From Auanema rhodensis (lineage: Eukaryota; Nematoda; Chromadorea; Rhabditida; Rhabditidae), in assembly GCA_964057225.1 (NCBI GenBank), contig OZ059895.1, positions 20,842,688 through 20,906,687 of the forward strand: 64,000 nt of DNA, read 5' to 3'. The translations under genes were made by a program, and so were the position numbers. Shown here in pieces: positions 42,234 to 52,507 of this stretch (positions are counted from its first letter, which is position 1; every line of letters starts with the position of its first letter). The notes beneath the pieces are model-generated. The model was not told where the DNA came from, did not search any database, and saw only the letters and a list, made by a program, of their open reading frames with translations.

Positions 42234-43289
42234 AGTCTAAAAACATATTTTTATTAATACTGGTGCATGGTAACCATGACTTTGAAATTTACGTGAACTT
42301 TAATTTATGCTAATTAAGTGTACACGTGATGTGCACTTGGTATGTAACTCGCTTCACGTGAAAGATAAAGAGATGCGGTTTTCAAAATTAGATTTCCCAT
42401 GTCCATATTAGTCTAAACACAAATTTTTATTGATATTGGTGCATGGTAACCATGACTTTGAAATTTACGTGAACTTTAATTTATGCTAATTAAGTGTACA
42501 CATGATGTGCACTTGGTATGTAACTCGCTTCACGTCAAAGATAAAGAGATGCGGTTTTCAAAATTGGATTCCCCATGTCCATATTAGTCTAAAAACATAT
42601 TTTTATTAATACTGGTGCATGGTAACCATGACTTTGAAATTTACGTGAACTTTAATTTATGCTAATTAAGTGTACACGTGATGTGCACTTGGTATGTAAC
42701 TCGCTTCACGTGAAAGATAAAGAGATGCGGTTTTCAAAATTAGATTCCCCATGTCCATATTAGTCTAAACACAAATTTTTATTGATATTGGTGCATGGTA
42801 ACCATGACTTTGGAATTTACGTGAACTTTAATTTATGCTAATTAAGTGTACACGTGATGTGCACTTGGTATGTAACTCGCTTCACGTGAAAGATAAAGAG
42901 ATGCGGTTTTCAAAATTAGATTCCCCATTTCCATATTAGTCTAAAAACAAATTTTTATTGATATTGGTGCATGGCAACCATGACTTTAAAATTTACGTGA
43001 ACTTTAATTTATGCTAATTAAGTGTACACATGATGTGCACTTGGTATGTAACTCGTTTCACGTCAAAGATAAAGAGATGCGGTTTTCAAAATTGGATTCC
43101 CCATGTCCATATTAGTCTAAAAACAAATTTTTATTAATATTGGTGCATGGTAACCATGACTTTGAAATTTACGTGAACTTTAATTTATGCTAATTAAGTG
43201 TACACATGATGTGCGCTTGGTATGTAACTCGCTTCACGTGAAAGATAAAGAGATGCGGTTTTCAAAATTAGATTCCCCATTTCCATATT
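42234..43289. repeat. Satellite segment with AACATATTTTT monomers
   Basis: Six monomers linking two 4-monomer repeat regions. GTCTATATT with AACATATTTTT occurs near 42,230. AACATATTTTT recurs near 42,593 without the preceding GTCTATATT, two monomers later, which suggests a recombinant monomer. TCTAAACAC monomers follow each, and ACTTTGGAATTT occurs only after the second. Nothing but satellite is present. Confidence 0.75.
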
Positions 43290-44697
43290 AGTCTAAAAAC
43301 AAATTTTTATTGATATTGGTGCATGGCAACCATGACTTTAAAATTTACGTGAACTTTAATTTATGCTAATTAAGTGTACACATGATGTGCACTTGGTATG
43401 TAACTCGTTTCACGTCAAAGATAAAGAGATGCGGTTTTCAAAATTGGATTCCCCATGTCCATATTAGTCTTAAAACAAATTTTTATTAATATTGGTGCAT
43501 GGTAACCATGACTTTGAAATTTACGTGAACTTTAATTTATGCTAATTAAGTGTACACATGATGTGCACTTGGTATGTAACTCGCTTCACGTGAAAGATGA
43601 AGAGATGCGGTTTTCAAAATTAGATTCCCCATATCCATATTAGTCTAAAAACAAATTTTCATTGATATTGGTGCATGGTAACCATGACTTTGAAATTTAC
43701 GTGAACTTTAATTTATGCTAATTAAATGTACACGTGATGTGCACTTGGTATGTAACTCGCTTCACGTCAAAGATAAAGAGATGAGGTTTTCAAAATTAGA
43801 TTCCCCATGTCCATATTAGTCTAAAAACAAATTTTTATTAATATTGGTGCATGGTAACCATGACTTTGAAATTTACGTGAACTTTAATTTATGCTAATTA
43901 AGTGTACACATGATGTGCGCTTGGTATGTAACTCGCTTCACGTGAAAGATAAAGAGATGCGGTTTTCAAAATTAGATTCCCCATTTCCATATTAGTCTAA
44001 AAACAAATTTTTATTGATATTGGTGCATGGCAACCATGACTTTAAAATTTACGTGAACTTTAATTTATGCTAATTAAGTGTACACATGATGTGCACTTGG
44101 TATGTAACTCGTTTCACGTCAAAGATAAAGAGATGCGGTTTTCAAAATTGGATTCCCCATGTCCATATTAGTCTTAAAACAAATTTTTATTAATATTGGT
44201 GCATGGTAACCATGACTTTGAAATTTACGTGAACTTTAATTTATGCTAATTAAGTGTACACATGATGTGCACTTGGTATGTAACTCGCTTCACGTGAAAG
44301 ATGAAGAGATGCGGTTTTCAAAATTAGATTCCCCATATCCATATTAGTCTAAAAACAAATTTTCATTGATATTGGTGCATGGTAACCATGACTTTGAAAT
44401 TTACGTGAACTTTAATTTATGCTAATTAAATGTACACGTGATGTGCACTTGGTATGTAACTCGCTTCACGTCAAAGATAAAGAGATGAGGTTTTCAAAAT
44501 TAGATTCCCCATGTCCATATTAGTCTAAAAACAAATTTATATTAATATTGGTGCATGGTAACCATGACTTTGAAATTTACGTGAACTTTAATTTATGCTA
44601 ATTAAGTGTACACGTGATGTGCACTTGGTATGTAACTCGCTTCACGTGAAAGATAAAGAGATGCGGTTTTCAAAATTAGATTCCCCATGTCTATATT
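43290..44697. repeat. Four-monomer higher-order repeat, two copies (704 bp each)
   Basis: The same 4-monomer unit as at 40,122 appears twice more: GTCTTAAAAC near 43,467 and 44,171, and TAATTAAATG at 43,719 and 44,423. The unit order is CATTTCC with GGCAACC and ATTGGATTCC, then GTCTTAAAAC, then TTTTCATTGATATT with GATGAGG, then an AATATT monomer. Copy 2 has a private AAATTTATATTAAT near 44,533 and its last monomer switches to ACACGTGATG, leading into a GTCTATATT monomer. Confidence 0.85.
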
Positions 44698-45329
44698 AGT
44701 CTAAAAACATATTTTTATTAATACTGGTGCATGGTAACCATGACTTTGAAATTTACGTGAACTTTAATTTATGCTAATTAAGTGTACACGTGATGTGCAC
44801 TTGGTATGTAACTCGCTTCACGTGAAAGATAAAGAGATGCGGTTTTCAAAATTAGATTTCCCATGTCCATATTAGTCTAAACACAAATTTTTATTGATAT
44901 TGGTGCATGGTAACCATGACTTTGGAATTTACGTGAACTTTAATTTATGCTAATTAAGTGTACACGTGATGTGCACTTGGTATGTAACTCGCTTCACGTG
45001 AAAGATAAAGAGATGCGGTTTTCAAAATTAGATTCCCCATTTCCATATTAGTCTAAAAACAAATTTTTATTGATATTGGTGCATGGCAACCATGACTTTA
45101 AAATTTACGTGAACTTTAATTTATGCTAATTAAGTGTACACATGATGTGCACTTGGTATGTAACTCGTTTCACGTCAAAGATAAAGAGATGCGGTTTTCA
45201 AAATTGGATTCCCCATGTCCATATTAGTCTAAAAACAAATTTTTATTAATATTGGTGCATGGTAACCATGACTTTGAAATTTACGTGAACTTTAATTTAT
45301 GCTAATTAAGTGTACACATGATGTGCGCT

Positions 45330-48300
45330 TGGTATGTAACTCGCTTCACGTGAAAGATAAAGAGATGCGGTTTTCAAAATTAGATTCCCCATTTCCATAT
45401 TAGTCTAAAAACAAATTTTTATTGATATTGGTGCATGGCAACCATGACTTTAAAATTTACGTGAACTTTAATTTATGCTAATTAAGTGTACACATGATGT
45501 GCACTTGGTATGTAACTCGTTTCACGTCAAAGATAAAGAGATGCGGTTTTCAAAATTGGATTCCCCATGTCCATATTAGTCTAAAAACAAATTTTTATTA
45601 ATATTGGTGCATGGTAACCATGACTTTGAAATTTACGTGAACTTTAATTTATGCTAATTAAGTGTACACATGATGTGCACTTGGTATGTAACTCGCTTCA
45701 CGTGAAAGATGAAGAGATGCGGTTTTCAAAATTAGATTCCCCATGTCCATATTAGTCTAAAAACAAATTTTTATTAATATTGGTGCATGGTAACCATGAC
45801 TTTGAAATTTACGTGAACTTTAATTTATGCTAATTAAGTGTACACATGATGTGCGCTTGGTATGTAACTCGCTTCACGTGAAAGATAAAGAGATGCGGTT
45901 TTCAAAATTAGATTCCCCATTTCCATATTAGTCTAAAAACAAATTTTTATTGATATTGGTGCATGGCAACCATGACTTTAAAATTTACGTGAACTTTAAT
46001 TTATGCTAATTAAGTGTACACATGATGTGCACTTGGTATGTAACTCGTTTCACGTCAAAGATAAAGAGATGCGGTTTTCAAAATTGGATTCCCCATGTCC
46101 ATATTAGTCTTAAAACAAATTTTTATTAATATTGGTGCATGGTAACCATGACTTTGAAATTTACGTGAACTTTAATTTATGCTAATTAAGTGTACACATG
46201 ATGTGCACTTGGTATGTAACTCGCTTCACGTGAAAGATGAAGAGATGCGGTTTTCAAAATTAGATTCCCCATATCCATATTAGTCTAAAAACAAATTTTC
46301 ATTGATATTTGTGCATGGTAACCATGACTTTGAAATTTACGTGAACTTTAATTTATGCTAATTAAGTGTACACATGATGTGCACTTGGTATGTAACTCGC
46401 TTCACGTGAAAGATGAAGAGATGCGGTTTTCAAAATTAGATTCCCCATATCCATATTAGTCTAAAAACAAATTTTCATTGATATTGGTGCATGGTAACCA
46501 TGACTTTGAAATTTACGTGAACTTTAATTTATGCTAATTAAATGTACACGTGATGTGCACTTGGTATGTAACTCGCTTCACGTCAAAGATAAAGAGATGA
46601 GGTTTTCAAAATTAGATTCCCCATGTCCATATTAGTCTAAAAACAAATTTTTATTAATATTGGTGCATGGTAACCATGACTTTGAAATTTACGTGAACTT
46701 TAATTTATGCTAATTAAGTGTACACATGATGTGCGCTTGGTATGTAACTCGCTTCACGTGAAAGAGAAAGAGATGCGGTTTTCAAAATTAGATTCCCCAT
46801 TTCCATATTAGTCTAAAAACAAATTTTTATTGATATTGGTGCATGGCAACCATGACTTTAAAATTTATGTGAACTTTAATTTATGCTAATTAAGTGTACA
46901 CATGATGTGCACTTGGTATGTAACTCGTTTCACGTCAAAGATAAAGAGATGCGGTTTTCAAAATTGGATTCCCCATGTCCATATTAGTCTTAAAACAAAT
47001 TTTTATTAATATTGGTGCATGGTAACCATGACTTTGAAATTTACGTGAACTTTAATTTATGCTAATTAAGTGTACACATGATGTGCACTTGGTATGTAAC
47101 TCGCTTCACGTGAAAGATAAAGAGATGCGGTTTTCAAAATTAGATTCCCCATTTCCATATTAGTCTAAAAACAAATTTTTATTGATATTGGTGCATGGCA
47201 ACCATGACTTTAAAATTTACGTGAACTTTAATTTATGCTAATTAAGTGTACACATGATGTGCACTTGGTATGTAACTCGTTTCACGTCAAAGATAAAGAG
47301 ATGCGGTTTTCAAAATTGGATTCCCCATGTCCATATTAGTCTAAAAACAAATTTTTATTAATATTGGTGCATGGTAACCATGACTTTGAAATTTACGTGA
47401 ACTTTAATTTATGCTAATTAAGTGTACACATGATGTGCACTTGGTATGTAACTCGCTTCACGTGAAAGATGAAGAGATGCGGTTTTCAAAATTAGATTCC
47501 CCATGTCCATATTAGTCTAAAAACAAATTTTTATTAATATTGGTGCATGGTAACCATGACTTTGAAATTTACGTGAACTTTAATTTATGCTAATTAAGTG
47601 TACACATGATGTGCGCTTGGTATGTAACTCGCTTCACGTGAAAGATAAAGAGATGCGGTTTTCAAAATTAGATTCCCCATTTCCATATTAGTCTAAAAAC
47701 AAATTTTTATTGATATTGGTGCATGGCAACCATGACTTTAAAATTTACGTGAACTTTAATTTATGCTAATTAAGTGTACACATGATGTGCACTTGGTATG
47801 TAACTCGTTTCACGTCAAAGATAAAGAGATGCGGTTTTCAAAATTGGATTCCCCATGTCCATATTAGTCTTAAAACAAATTTTTATTAATATTGGTGCAT
47901 GGTAACCATGACTTTGAAATTTACGTGAACTTTAATTTATGCTAATTAAGTGTACACATGATGTGCACTTGGTATGTAACTCGCTTCACGTGAAAGATGA
48001 AGAGATGCGGTTTTCAAAATTAGATTCCCCATATCCATATTAGTCTAAAAACAAATTTTCATTGATATTGGTGCATGGTAACCATGACTTTGAAATTTAC
48101 GTGAACTTTAATTTATGCTAATTAAGTGTACACATGATGTGCACTTGGTATGTAACTCGCTTCACGTGAAAGATGAAGAGATGCGGTTTTCAAAATTAGA
48201 TTCCCCATATCCATATTAGTCTAAAAACAAATTTTCATTGATATTGGTGCATGGTAACCATGACTTTGAAATTTACGTGAACTTTAATTTATGCTAATTA

Positions 48301-48849
48301 AATGTACACGTGATGTGCACTTGGTATGTAACTCGCTTCACGTCAAAGATAAAGAGATGAGGTTTTCAAAATTAGATTCCCCATGTCCATATTAGTCTAA
48401 AAACAAATTTTTATTAATATTGGTGCATGGTAACCATGACTTTGAAATTTACGTGAACTTTAATTTATGCTAATTAAGTGTACACATGATGTGCGCTTGG
48501 TATGTAACTCGCTTCACGTGAAAGAGAAAGAGATGCGGTTTTCAAAATTAGATTCCCCATTTCCATATTAGTCTAAAAACAAATTTTTATTGATATTGGT
48601 GCATGGCAACCATGACTTTAAAATTTATGTGAACTTTAATTTATGCTAATTAAGTGTACACATGATGTGCACTTGGTATGTAACTCGTTTCACGTCAAAG
48701 ATAAAGAGATGCGGTTTTCAAAATTGGATTCCCCATGTCCATATTAGTCTTAAAACAAATTTTTATTAATATTGGTGCATGGTAACCATGACTTTGAAAT
48801 TTACGTGAACTTTAATTTATGCTAATTAAGTGTACACATGATGTGCACT
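45330..48849. repeat. Tandem duplication of 10 monomers (1,760 bp)
   Basis: Copy 1 is about 45,330-47,089 and copy 2 about 47,090-48,849. Exact 1,760-bp pairs are GAAAGAGAAAGAG near 46,762 and 48,522, AAAATTTATGTGAAC near 46,860 and 48,620, TAATTAAATG at 46,535 and 48,295, and GTCTTAAAAC at about 46,107, 47,867 and again 46,987, 48,747. Each copy contains two GTCTTAAAAC monomers 880 bp apart, so there is an internal 5-monomer rhythm. Copy 1 has a private GATATTTGTGCATGG near 46,305; copy 2 reads GATATTGGTGCATGG. Confidence 0.9.
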
Positions 48850-49090
48850 TGGTATGTAACTCGCTTCACGTGAAAGATGAAGAGATGCGGTTTTCAAAAT
48901 TAGATTCCCCATATCCATATTAGTCTAAAAACAAATTTTCATTGATATTGGTGCATGGTAACCATGACTTTGAAATTTACGTGAACTTTAATTTATGCTA
49001 ATTAAGTGTACACGTGATGTGCACTTGGTATGTAACTCGCTTCACGTGAAAGATAAAGAGATGCGGTTTTCAAAATTAGATTCCCCATGT

Positions 49091-50850
49091 CTATATTAGT
49101 CTAAAAACATATTTTTATTAATACTGGTGCATGGTAACCATGACTTTGAAATTTACGTGAACTTTAATTTATGCTAATTAAGTGTACACGTGATGTGCAC
49201 TTGGTATGTAACTCGCTTCACGTGAAAGATAAAGAGATGCGGTTTTCAAAATTAGATTTCCCATGTCCATATTAGTCTAAACACAAATTTTTATTGATAT
49301 TGGTGCATGGTAACCATGACTTTGGAATTTACGTGAACTTTAATTTATGCTAATTAAGTGTACACGTGATGTGCACTTGGTATGTAACTCGCTTCACGTG
49401 AAAGATAAAGAGATGCGGTTTTCAAAATTAGATTCCCCATTTCCATATTAGTCTAAAAACAAATTTTTATTGATATTGGTGCATGGCAACCATGACTTTA
49501 AAATTTACGTGAACTTTAATTTATGCTAATTAAGTGTACACATGATGTGCACTTGGTATGTAACTCGTTTCACGTCAAAGATAAAGAGATGCGGTTTTCA
49601 AAATTGGATTCCCCATGTCCATATTAGTCTAAAAACAAATTTTTATTAATATTGGTGCATGGTAACCATGACTTTGAAATTTACGTGAACTTTAATTTAT
49701 GCTAATTAAGTGTACACATGATGTGCACTTGGTATGTAACTCGCTTCACGTGAAAGATGAAGAGATGCGGTTTTCAAAATTAGATTCCCCATGTCCATAT
49801 TAGTCTAAAAACAAATTTTTATTAATATTGGTGCATGGTAACCATGACTTTGAAATTTACGTGAACTTTAATTTATGCTAATTAAGTGTACACATGATGT
49901 GCGCTTGGTATGTAACTCGCTTCACGTGAAAGATAAAGAGATGCGGTTTTCATAATTAGATTCCCCATGTCTATATTAGTCTAAAAACATATTTTTATTA
50001 ATACTGGTGCATGGTAACCATGACTTTGAAATTTACGTGAACTTTAATTTATGCTAATTAAGTGTACACGTGATGTGCACTTGGTATGTAACTCGCTTCA
50101 CGTGAAAGATAAAGAGATGCGGTTTTCAAAATTAGATTTCCCATGTCCATATTAGTCTAAACACAAATTTTTATTGATATTGGTGCATGGTAACCATGAC
50201 TTTGGAATTTACGTGAACTTTAATTTATGCTAATTAAGTGTACACGTGATGTGCACTTGGTATGTAACTCGCTTCACGTGAAAGATAAAGAGATGCGGTT
50301 TTCAAAATTAGATTCCCCATTTCCATATTAGTCTAAAAACAAATTTTTATTGATATTGGTGCATGGCAACCATGACTTTAAAATTTACGTGAACTTTAAT
50401 TTATGCTAATTAAGTGTACACATGATGTGCACTTGGTATGTAACTCGTTTCACGTCAAAGATAAAGAGATGCGGTTTTCAAAATTGGATTCCCCATGTCC
50501 ATATTAGTCTAAAAACAAATTTTTATTAATATTGGTGCATGGTAACCATGACTTTGAAATTTACGTGAACTTTAATTTATGCTAATTAAGTGTACACATG
50601 ATGTGCACTTGGTATGTAACTCGCTTCACGTGAAAGATGAAGAGATGCGGTTTTCAAAATTAGATTCCCCATGTCCATATTAGTCTAAAAACAAATTTTT
50701 ATTAATATTGGTGCATGGTAACCATGACTTTGAAATTTACGTGAACTTTAATTTATGCTAATTAAGTGTACACATGATGTGCGCTTGGTATGTAACTCGC
50801 TTCACGTGAAAGATAAAGAGATGCGGTTTTAATAATTAGATTCCCCATTT
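49091..50850. repeat. Tandem duplication of 5 monomers (880 bp)
   Basis: GTCTATATT with AACATATTTTT lies at 49,091 and 49,971, ACTTTGGAATTT near 49,321 and 50,201, and a run of CATTTCC, ATTGGATTCC and GATGAAG monomers follows each. The boundary monomer carries TTTTCATAATTAG near 49,950 and TTTTAATAATTAG near 50,830, so the second junction acquired one more substitution. The leading monomer also matches 44,691, exactly 25 monomers upstream. Confidence 0.87.
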
Positions 50851-51416
50851 CCATATTAGTCTAAAAACAAATTTTTATTAATATTGGTGCATGGTAACCA
50901 TGACTTTGAAATTTACGTGAACTTTAATTTATGCTAATTAAGTGTACACATGATGTGCGCTTGGTATGTAACTCGCTTCACGTGAAAGATAAAGAGATGC
51001 GGTTTTCAAAATTAGATTCCCCATGTCCATATTAGTCCAAAAACAAATTTTTATTAATATTGGTGCATGGTAACCATGACTTTGACATTTACGTGAACTT
51101 TAATTTATGCTAATTAAGTGTACACATGATGTGCACTTGGTATGTAACTCGCTTCACGTGAAAGATAAAGAGATGCGGTTCTCAAAATAGATTCCCCATT
51201 TCCATATTAGTCTAAAAACAAATTTTTATTGATATTGGTGCATGGCAACCATGACTTTAAAATTTACGTGAACTTTAATTTATGCTAATTAAGTGTACAC
51301 ATGATGTGCACTTGGTATGTAACTCGCTTCACGTGAAAGATAAAGAGATGCGGTTTTCAAAATTAGATTCCCCATGTCCATATTAGTCTAAAAACAAATT
51401 TTTATTAATATTGGTG

Positions 51417-51429
51417 CATGGTAACCATG
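51417..51429. other. Dyad around GGTAACC in the reference monomer
   Basis: Six-base arms CATGGT and ACCATG flank a single central A, giving a short perfect inverted repeat. It recurs in most monomers. Monomers with GGCAACC break one arm pair, so the dyad is polymorphic. A binding or structural role is inference only. Confidence 0.7.
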
Positions 51430-51470
51430 ACTTTGAAATTTACGTGAACTTTAATTTATGCTAATTAAGT

Positions 51471-51487
51471 GTACACATGATGTGCAC
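51471..51487. other. Near-perfect 8-bp dyad overlapping GTGTACAC
   Basis: GTACACAT and ATGTGCAC are inverted copies with one mismatch around a central G. The left arm overlaps the palindrome GTGTACAC (51,469-51,476) and the right arm ends in the palindrome GTGCAC. In monomers with ACACGTGATG the arms match less well, but a CACGTG palindrome appears in the middle instead. So the site keeps dyad character in both allelic forms. Confidence 0.65.
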
Positions 51488-51503
51488 TTGGTATGTAACT
51501 CGC

Positions 51504-51513
51504 TTCACGTGAA
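51504..51513. other. 10-bp palindrome TTCACGTGAA
   Basis: This is a perfect palindrome centred on CACGTG, the E-box/G-box core recognised by bHLH and bZIP proteins in general. It is present in monomers of the CGTGAAAG type. Monomers of the CGTCAAAG type read TTCACGTCAA, which breaks the palindrome. The array therefore alternates between palindromic and non-palindromic copies. No binding protein can be inferred from sequence alone. Confidence 0.7.
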
Positions 51514-52484
51514 AGATAAAGAGATGCGGTTTTCAAAATTAGATTCCCCATGTCCATATTAGTCTAAAAACAAATTTTTATTAATATTGGTGCATGGTAA
51601 CCATGACTTTGACATTTACGTGAACTTTAATTTATGCTAATTAAGTGTACACATGATGTGCACTTGGTATGTAACTCGCTTCACGTGAAAGATAAAGAGA
51701 TGCGGTTTTCAAAATAGATTCCCCATTTCCATATTAGTCTAAAAACAAATTTTTATTGATATTGGTGCATGGCAACCATGACTTTAAAATTTACGTGAAC
51801 TTTAATTTATGCTAATTAAGTGTACACATGATGTGCACTTGGTATGTAACTCGCTTCACGTCAAAGATAAAGAGATGAGGTTTTCAAAATTAGATTCCCC
51901 ATGTCCATATTAGTCTAAAAACAAATTTTTATTAATATTGGTGCATGGTAACCATGACTTTGAAATTTACGTGAACTTTAATTTATGCTAATTAAGTGTA
52001 CACATGATGTGCGCTTGGTATGTAACTCGCTTCACGTGAAAGATAAAGAGATGCGGTTTTCATAATTAGATTCCTCATTTCCATATTAGTCTAAAAACAA
52101 ATTTTTATTAATATTGGTGCATGGTAACCATGACTTTGAAATTTACGTGAACTTTAATTTATGCTAATTAAGTGTACACATGATGTGCACTTGGTATGTA
52201 ACTCGCTTCACGTGAAAGATGAAGAGATGCGGTTTTCAGAATTAGATTCCCCATGTCCATATTAGTCTAAAAACAAATTTTTATTAATATTGGTGCATGG
52301 TAACCATGACTTTGAAATTTACGTGAACTTTAATTTATGCTAATTAAGTGTACACATGATGTGCACTTGGTATGTAACTCGCTTCACGTGAAAGATAAAG
52401 AGATGCGGTTTTCCAAATTAGATTTCGCATGTCCATATTAGTCTAAAAACAAATTTTTATTGATATTGGTGCATGGTAACCATG

Positions 52485-52507
52485 ACTTTGAAATTTAAAA
52501 TTTACGT
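52485..52507. repeat. 7-bp gain inside a monomer (183 bp unit)
   Basis: The usual GACTTTGAAATTTACG reads GACTTTGAAATTTAAAATTTACG here, a gain of AAATTTA. The left part is the TTGAAAT monomer type and the right part matches the TTTAAAATTTACG of the TTAAAAT type. A misaligned junction between the two types is therefore an alternative to simple slippage. The 3' half then carries the CAAAATAGATT deletion, which in other copies follows a TTAAAAT monomer (for example 22,400-22,501), and this supports a chimeric monomer. It is the only such gain in the window. Confidence 0.8.

Larger units (their letters stand above)
51385..51560. repeat. Reference monomer (176 bp, consensus-like)
   Basis: This copy carries the commonest state at nearly every variable site, so it serves as the reference unit, counted from the A of AGTCTA. 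It has 56 G or C in 176 bases (about 32% GC). Landmarks by monomer position: AT-rich opening with A5 and T5 runs (6-20), dyad around GGTAACC (33-45), TTTACGTGAAC (55-65), TAATTAA (78-84), palindrome GTGTACAC (85-92), GTGCAC (98-103), 10-bp palindrome TTCACGTGAA (120-129), then GATGCGG and TTTTCAAAATT. Common variable sites are GAT or AAT near 22-24, GGTAACC or GGCAACC, TTGAAAT or TTAAAAT, ACATG or ACGTG at 91-95, GTGCAC or GTGCGC, CGCTTC or CGTTTC, CGTGAAAG or CGTCAAAG, GATAAAG or GATGAAG, and CATGTCC or CATTTCC. I do not recognise the family. Confidence 0.95.

Noticed and set aside
51476-51490. Yeast CDEI-like element (ATCACGTG on the minus strand of ACACGTGATG monomers)
   Set aside because: The eight bases fit the CDEI consensus, but no CDEII/CDEIII arrangement exists and a 64-kb satellite is nothing like a point centromere; an 8-bp match is expected by chance.
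51504-51513. G-box promoter element at TTCACGTGAA
   Set aside because: It occurs in a large share of monomers with no gene, TATA-like promoter context or transcript nearby, so it is kept only as a palindrome.
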